64,000 nt of DNA from UBA4312 sp002394635. GTDB lineage: Bacteria > Bacillota_I > Bacilli_A > Erysipelotrichales > Erysipelotrichaceae. The notes beneath the pieces are model-generated. The model had not been told where the DNA came from, searched no databases, and saw only the letters and a list, made by a program, of their open reading frames with translations. The position numbers and the translations under genes are program-made. The stretch spans positions 62,001 to 126,000 of the forward strand of contig CAMNHO010000004.1 in the NCBI GenBank assembly GCA_946539765.1, given 5' to 3'. Positions within the stretch are counted from its first letter, which is position 1; every line of letters starts with the position of its first letter. This document shows, piece after piece, positions 1-9,372 of the stretch.

Positions 1-1190
1 CTTTCCGGGCCGGAAGCTTTAATTATGGATATGATCCGGAAACGAAAAAGATCATCCGTCAAGCCTCCGGAACCAATACCGGTTATCCGGTTATTTACGA
101 TGCCTTACAGGAAGACTTCGGTACGATCAATTTTGATACGGCGCTGGCGTATTCCAGCAACGTCGGTATCTGTGAACTGTTATCAAATTATATAAACTAC
201 AAACAATATAAGCGGTATGTAGAAAATTTCGGGTTCTATCAATATACGGATATTCCGTATGTCGATGAAGCCCCGGGTGTTAACAATATCGATGTGGAAT
301 TCCCAATCAACTATTTGACCTCCGGTTTCGGACAAGGGTCTTCCATCACGGTATTACAACTTTGCCAGGCATACACCGCAATCTTTAACGATGGAAAGAT
401 GATGCGGCCGTACGTCGTTGACTCGATCATCGATACGGATACCAATGAAGTCCTCAAGAAATATGAACCGAAAGAGGTCGGCACACCGATCAGTGAAGAA
501 ACAGCCGATCATGTATCGGAGCTGATGAGCCATGTTCTGGATGCCGGCGCCAGTGGTGAGAAATTCCAGATGGACGGGGTCGATATGATTGCCAAAACCG
601 GTACGGGCCAGATTTACAACGAGAAAACAGGAACGTATGATGAGGAACGATATACTTCCAGCATTATGGCGGCAGCACCACAGGATTCGCCACAGGTGAT
701 GGTTTACTGGGGTATGGTTTCAACCAATTACCTCGAATACTCAGCTGAACCATTTCAGGATATTATGCATGCGGCTCTGATTGCACAGGGAGTTTCAGGT
801 TCTAATGATAACGATAACGACCAGAATTATGAAAAATGGGAAACTTATGAAATGCCTTCTTTGGTAAACCATTCCATGACATATGCCGAGCAGCAGCTGG
901 ATGGAAAAAAGGTAAAGGTTGTAAAAATTGGGGAAGGATCCAATGTGATAGACCAATATCCATTACGAGGAACCGTGGTGAATTCCAATGACCGTGTTTT
1001 CCTGGTGACCAACGATACGTCCATAAAAATGCCGGATATGACCGGATGGACAAGAAAAGATCTGACGGCATTCTGGCAGTTGACCGGTATCAGTATTCAA
1101 ACAGATGGATATGGTAAAGTCGTATCACAGAATCAGAATATCGGAAATTCCATCAACAAGGACACCGTGATCGAGGTAAAACTGGAATAG
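1..1190 (+). CDS. PASTA-domain penicillin-binding transpeptidase (PBP2x/FtsI type), 5' end missing
   Basis: C-terminal part of a class B penicillin-binding protein that cross-links septal peptidoglycan outside the membrane. The reading frame is open from base 3. The second active-site motif SSN is at 153-161 and the KTG motif (AKTGTGQIY) at about 591-617; the SxxK serine lies left of the window. After the transpeptidase domain come two PASTA-like modules, about 845-1015 and 1020-1187 (PSLVNHSMTYAEQQL, KMPDMTGWTRKDL), the arrangement known from pneumococcal PBP2x. ftsA follows after about 80 bases and then ftsZ, which supports a division role. In families of this type the PASTA modules are thought to sense uncross-linked wall or bind division partners. 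Only the exact subfamily name is open. Confidence 0.93.
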   Translation, partial: FRAGSFNYGYDPETKKIIRQASGTNTGYPVIYDALQEDFGTINFDTALAYSSNVGICELLSNYINYKQYKRYVENFGFYQYTDIPYVDEAPGVNNIDVEFPINYLTSGFGQGSSITVLQLCQAYTAIFNDGKMMRPYVVDSIIDTDTNEVLKKYEPKEVGTPISEETADHVSELMSHVLDAGASGEKFQMDGVDMIAKTGTGQIYNEKTGTYDEERYTSSIMAAAPQDSPQVMVYWGMVSTNYLEYSAEPFQDIMHAALIAQGVSGSNDNDNDQNYEKWETYEMPSLVNHSMTYAEQQLDGKKVKVVKIGEGSNVIDQYPLRGTVVNSNDRVFLVTNDTSIKMPDMTGWTRKDLTAFWQLTGISIQTDGYGKVVSQNQNIGNSINKDTVIEVKLE

Positions 1191-1271
1191 TGAAAAAAAC
1201 ACATAATTTCATATAAAAAAACATGTTATTTTATGATATGATTGTACAGTAGTAGGAAAAGGAGATTTCGA

Positions 1272-2528
1272 ATGAGTAGAAACAAAGTATATGCGTCCTG
1301 TGAAATTGCAGATCAAGAAATTCGTCTAATCATCCTTGAAATATTCGAAGGACATTTTAATGTCCTGCGTGTAGAGCGCGTTGCCTGTGATGGTGTTATC
1401 GGACAAAAGATCGTCAATGAGACCAATGTGGTCCAGGCAATCCGTAAAGCCGTCAACAACGCAGCCGCAGCTCTTGGATATCGTATTGAACGGGTATTAT
1501 TGGCCATTCCTAGTGTCAATGTGAAAAGAGCTGTTCAGAAGATTCACGTTCAAGTAGAAGATGGAACGAAGTATATTCGTTTATTCCATATACAGCAGGG
1601 GCTGAATAAAGCTATTCAGAAAAAGATATCTGATGATGTTGAATTGGTAAATGTCGGTCAGATTAAATATATTGTTGATGGTCGTGAAAGCACGAAGATG
1701 CCAATCAGTGCATCCATTGATGATTTCCACATGAATGTGGAACTGATTTACGCAGATAAAGAAACCATTTATGCGTATGCCCGTTGTGTGGAGCAGGCGA
1801 ATCTGGAAATTATGGATCTCTGTCTGGATTCCTATGCGATTGCCCAGGAGTCCGCTGTTCAGGTCAAGAGTATGGAGCGGAATATGATCCAGCTGGATCT
1901 GGAACCCAACCATTGCACATTAAGCTTGTTTGCACGTGGACGTCTGATCAGCTGTGTGGATCTGGATCAGGGATATAACGGATTTATAGCCGAACTGAAA
2001 GAGAAGTATCATCTGACAGATGCAGTATGTTACAGATTGCTACAGAATATTTTCTCTATGGATGCAGATCCGGATACAGACAAAATTATTTATATTGAAC
2101 AAAAAGAAGACCTGCGGGTAGAGATCACCCGTAATGAATTGATAAATTCATGTGGACCGAAGATCCGTCAATGGGTACGTGATATCAACGAAGCATGTAA
2201 GCCAATCGTCGATCAAGGTGTCAGTGAATATGTATTAACTGGTAAAGGCGCCGGTATTGGAATTTTCCAGGATCTGTTGCAGCAGTTTAACTCCAATGCG
2301 GTAACGTATCAGCCACAGAGCATCGGTGCAAGAGACAGCTCATTCATTTGTTGTTTAGGTATGTTCTATGTATATAATGATATCAATCGAATTCGACATT
2401 CTGAAAAAATCAGTGTCAACAACAATGAATTGGGTGCCAGCATAGATTCCATCAATCACCAGGCAAAGAATGGAGAAGGTGGATTCACTAAACGATTAAA
2501 GAGTGTCATATTGTCAGAGGAAGAATAA
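1272..2528 (+). CDS. ftsA: cell division protein FtsA
   Basis: Actin-like ATPase that tethers FtsZ rings to the membrane. The protein has 418 residues. The start is ATG 1272, preceded by GGAG at 1261-1264 with 7 bases spacing; the in-frame TTG at 1242 has no ribosome-binding site. It has the FtsA pattern of an N-terminal ATPase lobe with an inserted SHS2-like segment (LLAIPSVNVKRAVQKIHV region) and a glycine-rich nucleotide-binding stretch near the end (YVLTGKGAGIGIFQDLL). The sequence is rather divergent, but its place directly upstream of ftsZ makes the call firm. The C-terminus is rich in charged residues (GGFTKRLKSVILSEEE), a plausible amphipathic membrane-targeting helix (inference). Confidence 0.9.
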   Translation: MSRNKVYASCEIADQEIRLIILEIFEGHFNVLRVERVACDGVIGQKIVNETNVVQAIRKAVNNAAAALGYRIERVLLAIPSVNVKRAVQKIHVQVEDGTKYIRLFHIQQGLNKAIQKKISDDVELVNVGQIKYIVDGRESTKMPISASIDDFHMNVELIYADKETIYAYARCVEQANLEIMDLCLDSYAIAQESAVQVKSMERNMIQLDLEPNHCTLSLFARGRLISCVDLDQGYNGFIAELKEKYHLTDAVCYRLLQNIFSMDADPDTDKIIYIEQKEDLRVEITRNELINSCGPKIRQWVRDINEACKPIVDQGVSEYVLTGKGAGIGIFQDLLQQFNSNAVTYQPQSIGARDSSFICCLGMFYVYNDINRIRHSEKISVNNNELGASIDSINHQAKNGEGGFTKRLKSVILSEEE

Positions 2529-2542
2529 GAGGTGGAACGAAC

Positions 2543-3643
2543 ATGGCAGAAATGAATCAAGTCGCAAACATTAAAGTATTTGGAATCGGTGGAGGCGGAT
2601 CCAACGCTGTAAACCGAATGGTAGCCGATGGTGTACAGGGTGTTAATTTCTATATCTGTAATACAGATGTTCAGGTTATGAAGAATTCCCCTTGTGAAAA
2701 TAAGATCGTTTTAGGAAAAGAAACAACAAAAGGTCTGGGAGCCGGTGGAAATCCGGAATTCGGACGTAAAGCTGCAGAAGAAGCAGAAAGCGAGATCCGT
2801 GATGCAGTGAAAGATGCAGACATGGTTTTCATTACAGCCGGCATGGGCGGAGGAACCGGAACCGGTGCTGCTCCGTTAGTAGCTCGTGTAAGTAAAGAAG
2901 AAGGCGCTCTGACTGTAGCTGTCGTTACACGTCCGTTTACCTTTGAAGGACGCAGACGTTCTAATAATGCCCGTGAAGGGATTGAAGAATTGAAGAAATA
3001 TGTTGACTCTTTTATCGTTGTATCCAATGACAATCTGCTGGAAGTAATCGGACGTAAACCGATTGAAGAAGCATTCCAGGCTGCAGACAATGTATTGCGT
3101 CAGGGTGTACAGACTATTTCCGATTTGATTGCCGTACCGGCTCTGGTAAACCTGGACTTTGCCGATGTCCGTACAGTTATGATGAATCAGGGTCGTGCTT
3201 TGATTGGTATCGGTATGGCCGAAGGCGAAGACAAAGCTGTTGTTGCTGCTGAGAAAGCCATTCAGTCTCCGTTGCTGGAAGCACAGATCGGTGGAGCAAA
3301 ATCTGCTATCATCAATATCACCGGTGGAGATAAAGTCAGTCTGTTTGATGCACAGAATGCAGTCGCTGTCATTCAAGATGCAGCCGGTGGAGATGTGGAC
3401 GCCATCTTTGGTATCGCCATCAATGAACAATTGGGAGATGCCATCATTGTTACTGTCATCGCAACCGGATTTGAAGAAAAACGAAGAAAAGGCGATGCAG
3501 TGGATGTAGCCGGAACAGACAATTTGGATGATGCTGCTTTATTTACACAGCCTAAGATCCAGACACCGGTAAATGCAGGTGTTGTAACAAGTATTGAAGA
3601 GGATTCTGACGATTCGATTCCGAATTTCTTCTTTAACCGTTAA
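2543..3643 (+). CDS. ftsZ: cell division protein FtsZ
   Basis: Tubulin-like GTPase that forms the cytokinetic ring. The 366-residue protein begins at ATG 2543 after an AGAGGTGG ribosome-binding site, 14 bases after ftsA. Visible motifs are the N-terminal nucleotide loop GIGGGGSNAVNRM, the tubulin signature GGGTGTGAAP, the GRRR segment before the central helix, and the T7 loop NLDFADVRT that completes the neighbour's active site. A short variable linker leads to the conserved C-terminal peptide DDSIPNFFFNR, which matches the usual (D)IPxFLRxR partner-binding motif with Phe in place of Leu. An intrinsic terminator directly follows, so ftsZ closes this division operon. Confidence 0.98.
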   Translation: MAEMNQVANIKVFGIGGGGSNAVNRMVADGVQGVNFYICNTDVQVMKNSPCENKIVLGKETTKGLGAGGNPEFGRKAAEEAESEIRDAVKDADMVFITAGMGGGTGTGAAPLVARVSKEEGALTVAVVTRPFTFEGRRRSNNAREGIEELKKYVDSFIVVSNDNLLEVIGRKPIEEAFQAADNVLRQGVQTISDLIAVPALVNLDFADVRTVMMNQGRALIGIGMAEGEDKAVVAAEKAIQSPLLEAQIGGAKSAIINITGGDKVSLFDAQNAVAVIQDAAGGDVDAIFGIAINEQLGDAIIVTVIATGFEEKRRKGDAVDVAGTDNLDDAALFTQPKIQTPVNAGVVTSIEEDSDDSIPNFFFNR

Positions 3644-3653
3644 TCAGACGTAT

Positions 3654-3682
3654 AAAGATCTATCTAAAGATAGGTCTTTTTT
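3654..3682 (+). terminator. intrinsic terminator after ftsZ
   Basis: An 11-bp stem (3654-3664 with 3669-3679, one G-U pair) has a TAAA loop and runs into a T tract. It separates the division operon from the surface-protein island. Confidence 0.85.
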
Positions 3683-3802
3683 ATATACTAATAGATACTG
3701 TACTTCATTTTTGCTCTATGTGTATAAGGATGTATGTTCTATGCATTCTTTTTTTATGTAAAAAGAGATATAATATATTTATAATGTATAGAAGGTGAAG
3801 AT

Positions 3803-5752
3803 ATGAAGCGTTTGAAACTATTCTTATTATTTTGTTTGTTTATGTTCTTTTATATCGGCTCTCCGGTTCATGCACAAGAAACCGAGATTATCTCGGATGA
3901 TACGACCGAAGAGATCCAACAATTAGATTCAAAAAATATGGATCCAGATACAACGCAGGAGCAACCTGTGGAAGAAGATCCTTTGTCAGAAACGCAGGCG
4001 GACCTCACTTACCAGACTGATGTACAGAGCGCAGGCTGGCAGGCACCGAGATCAACAGATCAGGTAGCAGGAACTATCGGGAAAGCAAAAAGAATTGAAG
4101 CATTAAAGATTTATGTGGCTTCTTCTCTGGAAGGTAGTGTGGAGTACCGTACTCATGTGCAGAATATAGGTTGGACCGGCTGGAGCAGGGACGGACAACT
4201 GTCTGGCAGCTCCGGAAAAGGTCTGCGATTGGAGGCTGTACAGATCCGTCTTACTGAGAAACTAGCAGAAATGTATGTAATACAATATCGTGTACATTGT
4301 CAGGACTATGGCTGGTTAGGATGGGCTGCGGATGGACAGTATGCCGGAACCCAAGGCTATGGCAAACGAATGGAAGCTATTCAGATTCGATTAGTGAAAA
4401 GGGAATCGGCGATACCTGTATCCGATCGACCGATCTTTTATGCACCATACATACGCTATCAGACACATGTACAGACATATGGATGGCAGAATCCAAAGAT
4501 CGATGGTCAAATGGCCGGAACGACAGGAAAGTCAAAACGACTAGAAGCAATACGATTGAATTTGGTAGATCCTAATTTGAAGGGTCATATACAGTATCGG
4601 ACACATGTACAGTCCATTGGCTGGCAGGACTGGAAACAAGATGGACAGTTAGCCGGTACCACTGGTAAATCTAAACAAGTTGAGGCCATTCAGATTCGAC
4701 TGGACGGACAGATTGCAGAAGACTATGATGTGTATTACCGTGGGCATGTAAAAGATTATGGATGGCTAGAATGGACTTCAAATGGGATGATTTCAGGTAC
4801 TACGGGCTGTGGAAAACAAATGGAGTCGCTACAAATCAAACTAATCAAGAAAACAAATGCCAAACTAAATGGAGGAAATACGGTTTCGTATCTCAATAAG
4901 AATACTGGGTATTACGGGAATACAATAGTAACAGGATGGAATAAGATCAATCAATCATTTTATTATTTTGACTCCAAAGGAAATATGGTAACTCGACAAG
5001 TAATCGATGGATACTATCTTATGGCAAATGGTAAACGTTTGGATCTTTCGGGCTTGAAAAAACAATTACAAGACTATATACATAAACATCAACTGAAAGG
5101 AGAATCGTGGTCATTTTCATTATTGATCAATCAAGCAGATTCCATGATGTGTTCCATGAATTCACATTCGATGCCTGCTGCCAGTGTAATCAAACTGTTT
5201 GTGATGGCAACCGTATATGATAATTATAAACCATTATGTAAAAAATATGGAAAATCCAATATTGATAATAATCTGAAATCGATGATTACTGTCAGCGACA
5301 ATGACGCCTGGGGTTATTTACTGCGCTGTCTGGGCGGAGGCAAGCGTTCCAAAGGAAAAACCGCGGTTCGAAAGTGGTGCGTAGATCATGGATATTCAGA
5401 TACTTTACGCATTGAGACTTGGAAGGAAAACAATACAACTGTGAATGATGTTACGCATTTTTTAGAAGCACTGTATCAAAAAAAATATGCATATTCGTCA
5501 CAGATGATATCCTTGTTGAATCATCAAACGAGAACTTGGAAAATTCCGGCCGGTCTTCCTTCTTCTGTTCGGAGTGGGAATAAAACTGGTGAGCTGGACA
5601 ACGTACAAAATGATGCTGCTATTATTTATGCGCCAAAAAAGACGTATTTTTTAACGATTATGTCTAATAAAGTAAAAGATGGATATCATGCCATCGGTAT
5701 GATACGAAAGATGTCCTCTATAACATATAAGTATTTACAGAAAAGACTGTAA
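3803..5752 (+). CDS. secreted six-ChW-repeat protein with class A beta-lactamase-like serine hydrolase domain
   Basis: A 649-residue exported protein. Residues 1-24 form a signal peptide (hydrophobic LFLLFCLFMFFYIG, then VHA-Q), followed by an acidic linker to about residue 67. Six ChW (clostridial hydrophobic W, PF07538) repeats span about 68-350, each with GW, DG, GTxG and R-(L/M)-E-A marks. Residues 355-420 resemble a cell-wall-binding linker. The C-terminal domain carries S461-V-I-K464, S498-D-N500 and K594-T-G596, the triad of penicillin-recognising serine hydrolases of the class A beta-lactamase fold. A clear ExxLN deacylation motif is not visible, so drug resistance should not be assumed; a wall-peptide or other ester/amide substrate is as likely. 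First of four paralogues in the island; ribosome-binding site AAGGTG before ATG 3803. Confidence 0.88.
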   Translation: MKRLKLFLLFCLFMFFYIGSPVHAQETEIISDDTTEEIQQLDSKNMDPDTTQEQPVEEDPLSETQADLTYQTDVQSAGWQAPRSTDQVAGTIGKAKRIEALKIYVASSLEGSVEYRTHVQNIGWTGWSRDGQLSGSSGKGLRLEAVQIRLTEKLAEMYVIQYRVHCQDYGWLGWAADGQYAGTQGYGKRMEAIQIRLVKRESAIPVSDRPIFYAPYIRYQTHVQTYGWQNPKIDGQMAGTTGKSKRLEAIRLNLVDPNLKGHIQYRTHVQSIGWQDWKQDGQLAGTTGKSKQVEAIQIRLDGQIAEDYDVYYRGHVKDYGWLEWTSNGMISGTTGCGKQMESLQIKLIKKTNAKLNGGNTVSYLNKNTGYYGNTIVTGWNKINQSFYYFDSKGNMVTRQVIDGYYLMANGKRLDLSGLKKQLQDYIHKHQLKGESWSFSLLINQADSMMCSMNSHSMPAASVIKLFVMATVYDNYKPLCKKYGKSNIDNNLKSMITVSDNDAWGYLLRCLGGGKRSKGKTAVRKWCVDHGYSDTLRIETWKENNTTVNDVTHFLEALYQKKYAYSSQMISLLNHQTRTWKIPAGLPSSVRSGNKTGELDNVQNDAAIIYAPKKTYFLTIMSNKVKDGYHAIGMIRKMSSITYKYLQKRL

Positions 5753-5855
5753 GTTCTTTAAACAAACACAATCATTTGAATTCCTAACCAATGGTATTAC
5801 CAGAAATGACATGGCATTTAGAAAGATTCCTGTATAAGTGTTTTTATATGATAGT

Positions 5856-5884
5856 TTGACAGAGAGAGCATTACAATGTAGACT
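5856..5884 (+). promoter_or_regulatory. SigA-type promoter of the C39/ChW gene
   Basis: TTGACA (5856-5861), 17-base spacer and TAGACT (5879-5884) lie about 100 bases before the ATG at 5982. The -35 box is a perfect match and the -10 matches at four of six. Of the 229-base gap between the first two ChW genes, this is the only signal seen. Confidence 0.55.
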
Positions 5885-5981
5885 AAGAAAATAGGAAACA
5901 GTATTAGAAGAATAAATATATTTATAAATAGTTAAGTATGTGTGCATTTACGAATGATTATCAATTTTGGGAGGGATATGA

Positions 5982-7958
5982 ATGAAGAACTATCTTTGGA
6001 GTGTATTGTTCTTATTGTGTTTATGGATTCCGTTTTCAATGGATATAGAAGCAAAAGAAGATGATCCTGTCATTGTTGATACAACGGAAGCTGGCCAGGA
6101 TACGGTGGATGAGGAATTAGCCAATTCTGCCATCACTATGGATGATCCTGATTCCGAAGATCAACCTGCAAATGAGAATACTGAATCGGAAGTACAGGCA
6201 GTTCCTGAGGCTTCCGTGGAGTATCAGACACATATTCAGAATATCGGTTGGCAGGAAAAGAAAGTCGACGGACAAATGGCCGGAACGACAGGCCAATCAA
6301 AACGAATAGAAGCAGTATGGATCCATGTGGATTCTCAGTTGCAAGGTGGTATACAATACCGTACTCATGTTCAAAATAAAGGCTGGACAGAATGGACAGA
6401 TCCTGATTCTGAGCAATGGTCAGGTACCACAGGAAAAGGATTACGCATCGAAGCGATTCAAATACGTCTTCTCGGAGAATTAGAAAATTACTATTCCATT
6501 TATTATCGTACGCATATTCAGGATTATGGCTGGCTTGGCTGGGCCGGAAATGGAGAATTCGCCGGAACCCAGAGCTATGGCAAGCGTATGGAAGCACTGC
6601 AGATCGTGTTGTTGAAAAAGGAACAGGAGGCACCAATTTCGAATAATCTGGCCTTCTATGCACCATATGTAGGTTATCAGACACATGTGCAGACATATGG
6701 CTGGCAAAACAAAAAAACGGATGGGGAGATGGCTGGGACTTCCGGTGAATCTAAACGGTTAGAGGCCATTCGGCTGTCTTTAATGTATCCGGAATTGAAA
6801 GGCCATATCCTTTATCGAACACATATACAGAACGTAGGCTGGCAAAACTGGAAACAAGATGGACAAATCAGTGGAACAACCGGACAGTCTTTACGATTGG
6901 AAGGAATACAAATCAAACTGACAGGAGAGGCAGCTGGCATCTACGATGTATATTATCGTGTTCATGCCCAGGATTATGGCTGGTTAGAATGGACTAGCAA
7001 CGGAAACTGCTCGGGAACAGAAGGTTTAAAACTTCGCCTGGAAGGAATAGAAATTCGACTTGTAAAAAAGGAAGAGGATAAACCTTCCAGTGTAAATACA
7101 GTTTCTTTCCTAAAGAAAAATATTCCCTATATGAACGACGCAATTGTCGTCGGCTGGCAAAGGATGAACAATGGATATTACTATTCAGATCCGCAAAAAG
7201 GCTTATTAAAGGGATTCCACACGCTGGAAGAAAACGAATATGGATTTAATATACGAACCGGGAAACAATTCAGGAATACATTTGTATATCTAAATGACAA
7301 AGGGTATGGAAAACGTGATCGAAACGTTGTCTATTTTGATACGGAAGGTGTTCTGATAAAGCATGATGTTACACTGAATAAAGCTTCGATAAAGATTGAT
7401 CCAAATGGAATCGTACAATCTGTGACGCACAACGGCATAAAGTATTATTCTCAGCTGGATGGCAAGTGGGCCAACAAAACATTCGGATACTGGACAATGG
7501 GAGCCACTGGTTGTCTGCCAACGGTAGCAACCATGGTCATCAATTATCTGCTGAATTTAAACAAGACTCCGGCTGATATAGCACAGGATCTGTATAAACA
7601 TAAGTATTACAACAACCCGAAGTATGGAAAAGGAACGATTGCATCTGCCTGGAATTATTTGGCAAATCAATTTGGACTGACTATTCAATACATTTATACT
7701 AATGATGCGTTAAAGAGTGCACTGGCTCACGGTAACCTGGTGGTGGGAGCCGTAGAATCCACGTTATTCGGAGAATATGGATATACTCATGAATTGTTGT
7801 TGTATAATTATAAAAGTTCAAATCAGTGTCAGGCGTATGATCCGTATTTCAAATCGAATAATAAAAGCTTTTCAATTGACAAAATCTGGTCAAACAGAAC
7901 ACGTACAAAGGAAGACCGCTTAAATGGTGCTTGTTTTTTCTCGGTTCTGATTCGGTAA
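5982..7958 (+). CDS. secreted six-ChW-repeat protein with C39-like cysteine peptidase domain
   Basis: A 658-residue exported protein built like its neighbour: signal peptide (1-24), acidic linker, six ChW repeats at about 78-362, then a linker with aromatic glucan-binding-like segments (VVGWQRMNNGYYY, VVYFDTEGVLIKHDV). From about residue 484 the sequence fits the Peptidase_C39_2 family: YYSQLDGKWANKTFG, GATGC511LPTVATMV (nucleophile Cys), H603 in YTHELLLYNY and D620 in AYDPY as the rest of the triad. A cysteine peptidase or amidase acting on wall peptides or surface proteins is likely; C39-like domains of this kind are not leader peptidases when found without an ABC transporter. The start ATG 5982 is set by GGGAGGG 6 bases upstream. 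Own promoter and own terminator. Confidence 0.87.
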   Translation: MKNYLWSVLFLLCLWIPFSMDIEAKEDDPVIVDTTEAGQDTVDEELANSAITMDDPDSEDQPANENTESEVQAVPEASVEYQTHIQNIGWQEKKVDGQMAGTTGQSKRIEAVWIHVDSQLQGGIQYRTHVQNKGWTEWTDPDSEQWSGTTGKGLRIEAIQIRLLGELENYYSIYYRTHIQDYGWLGWAGNGEFAGTQSYGKRMEALQIVLLKKEQEAPISNNLAFYAPYVGYQTHVQTYGWQNKKTDGEMAGTSGESKRLEAIRLSLMYPELKGHILYRTHIQNVGWQNWKQDGQISGTTGQSLRLEGIQIKLTGEAAGIYDVYYRVHAQDYGWLEWTSNGNCSGTEGLKLRLEGIEIRLVKKEEDKPSSVNTVSFLKKNIPYMNDAIVVGWQRMNNGYYYSDPQKGLLKGFHTLEENEYGFNIRTGKQFRNTFVYLNDKGYGKRDRNVVYFDTEGVLIKHDVTLNKASIKIDPNGIVQSVTHNGIKYYSQLDGKWANKTFGYWTMGATGCLPTVATMVINYLLNLNKTPADIAQDLYKHKYYNNPKYGKGTIASAWNYLANQFGLTIQYIYTNDALKSALAHGNLVVGAVESTLFGEYGYTHELLLYNYKSSNQCQAYDPYFKSNNKSFSIDKIWSNRTRTKEDRLNGACFFSVLIR

Positions 7959-8313
7959 TAATATTTGAGAGAATCTTTATAAGGGTTCTCTCTTTATTTA
8001 TATTCACCAGATTAAGGAAAAAATACAGATATTCCTGATCTAAATAATGTTTCATTCTTGATTGTCGGCATCAAAGCCATAGTCTTTATGAATGTAAGTT
8101 TTAATAAACTAAGAGTATTCTTTAACTTTTAAGAATCAAGGTTGTATATAAACAGCAACAGTAACGGATATATCCATAATTTATGATTGAAATAATGATA
8201 TCAAGAGTTTTCACTAATAAATATAGTTTTGAACAAATAAGTTTGTATCTATTTATGAACGAAAAAGAACGATTTATGATAATATATTATTTAAGGAAAA
8301 TAGGGGATATTGT
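7959..8313. other. 355-base AT-rich intergenic region
   Basis: Apart from the terminator at its left end and the AGGGGA ribosome-binding site at its right end, I see no coding frame, no RNA gene and no convincing -35/-10 pair. It presumably holds the promoter of the SGNH hydrolase gene, perhaps with a -10 in the TATGATAATAT stretch around 8275-8290. Confidence 0.5.
7967..7998 (+). terminator. intrinsic terminator after the C39/ChW gene
   Basis: An 11-bp stem with G-U pairs (7967-7977 with 7982-7992), TATA loop, then a T-rich tail. Confidence 0.75.
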
Positions 8314-9114
8314 ATGGCAACACATAAGAAAGCAGTAAGCAAGAATCATAATAAAAAGAAGAAAAAACAACAAAACCGGAGTCGTATTTTTTTGGCGGTC
8401 GGTGTTTTTTTGATTGTTTGTATTGGTTGGACCGTGGTTAATCGTCATTTTAACTATAGTACAGCGGAAGGCGTCAAATATATAAAATCATTAGAACAGG
8501 ATGATACGAAAACAGTCAAAAAGGAATTAAAAAAGAAAAGGGATGCTGAAAGAAAAGCCGCTATTGCAGCGGGTGAGTTTGATATCTTTGGAATGTTTGA
8601 GGATTATGTCATTTTCGGAGATTCGCGTGTGATGGGCTTTTCGTTCTATGGCTTTTTAGAAGATGCCCGTGTGCTGGCGGATTCCGGCGCAACGATTAAA
8701 AATATTCAGGATCATCTGGATGAAGTAGAACGTATGCATCCATCCAACATTTTCTTTTCCTATGGAGTAAATGACATGGGCATGAATATTAATGCTGAAG
8801 AAGGCGGTTATGGACAGATCTATGCCGATCAGATCAAGAAGGTATTAGATATTGTGCCGGAGGCCAATATCTATGTGGTGGCCATCATGCCATGTACGCC
8901 GGATACGTTAGAGAATAATCCGGCCTGGAAACAAGTAAATACCTATAATAAAGAAATTGAAAAAATGTGTAAGGAAAACAAATGGAATTATATCAATGTG
9001 AATAATATTACAGATGGTGGAAACGCTGATATTTATCAATCGGATGGAATTCATTATCTGTCGACTTTTTACAGTGAATGGGCGGCAGCTATATTCGATG
9101 AAATATCTGATTAA
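8314..9114 (+). CDS. membrane-anchored SGNH/GDSL-family hydrolase
   Basis: A 266-residue protein with a lysine-rich cytoplasmic start (KKKKKQQ), one membrane span at about 25-45 (FLAVGVFLIVCIGW) and an extracellular catalytic domain. SGNH block I is FGDS104R, block III is YGVNDMG, and block V is SDGIHY with D244 and H247, so Ser-Asp-His are all present. Such enzymes remove or transfer acyl groups on surface glycans. Its place just before a DUF4358-MBOAT-DHHW operon suggests an O-acyl esterase or transferase partner of that machinery (inference). Start ATG 8314 has AGGGGA upstream. It has no terminator of its own that I can see. Confidence 0.85.
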   Translation: MATHKKAVSKNHNKKKKKQQNRSRIFLAVGVFLIVCIGWTVVNRHFNYSTAEGVKYIKSLEQDDTKTVKKELKKKRDAERKAAIAAGEFDIFGMFEDYVIFGDSRVMGFSFYGFLEDARVLADSGATIKNIQDHLDEVERMHPSNIFFSYGVNDMGMNINAEEGGYGQIYADQIKKVLDIVPEANIYVVAIMPCTPDTLENNPAWKQVNTYNKEIEKMCKENKWNYINVNNITDGGNADIYQSDGIHYLSTFYSEWAAAIFDEISD

Positions 9115-9372
9115 AAGCGATGTATAACCTTAAACAGAGGATCGGCATGTCCATCTAGTAAAGAAATATATTGTTATAGGCTTGTGATGGTGTTGTCATC
9201 TGTATCTGTGGACCATTGATCTGAAAACGTAATAAGTGTGTTTTGGGATTTCCGGATCCGGTTCGTAAGACTACTGAAAAGGATTTTAGAGTGAGGTATA
9301 CATTTCGTCGAGATTAAATTATATGGGCTTCGGCCATAAGGGAAGAGATAAGCAGTTGACGGGGGATAAGAT
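9115..9372. other. intergenic region with a TTCG-capped hairpin
   Basis: 258 bases between the SGNH gene and DUF4358. At 9319-9339 a short stem (ATGG/CCAT with a GC-TTCG-GC cap and one bulge) is capped by a TTCG tetraloop, 34 bases before the next start. There is no T tract, so it is not a classic terminator. No coding frame and no clear promoter were seen. Confidence 0.35.

Noticed and set aside
2876..3430. Long open frame on the strand opposite ftsZ (184 codons)
   Set aside because: It mirrors the highly conserved ftsZ frame, has no ribosome-binding site and its translation resembles nothing. Several similar antisense frames lie under dnaE, pyk, parE and relA and were left out for the same reason.
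3803..5752. Antibiotic-resistance beta-lactamase
   Set aside because: Catalytic triad motifs are present, but the wall-binding scaffold, missing ExxLN and the neighbourhood of wall hydrolases argue for another role.
5735..5947. Minus-strand open frame of 70 codons between the first two ChW genes
   Set aside because: It runs through a promoter and AT-rich spacer, with no ribosome-binding site and no recognisable protein features.
9319..9339. TTCG hairpin as part of a c-di-GMP riboswitch
   Set aside because: I could not find the conserved core or receptor sequences of that class around it.
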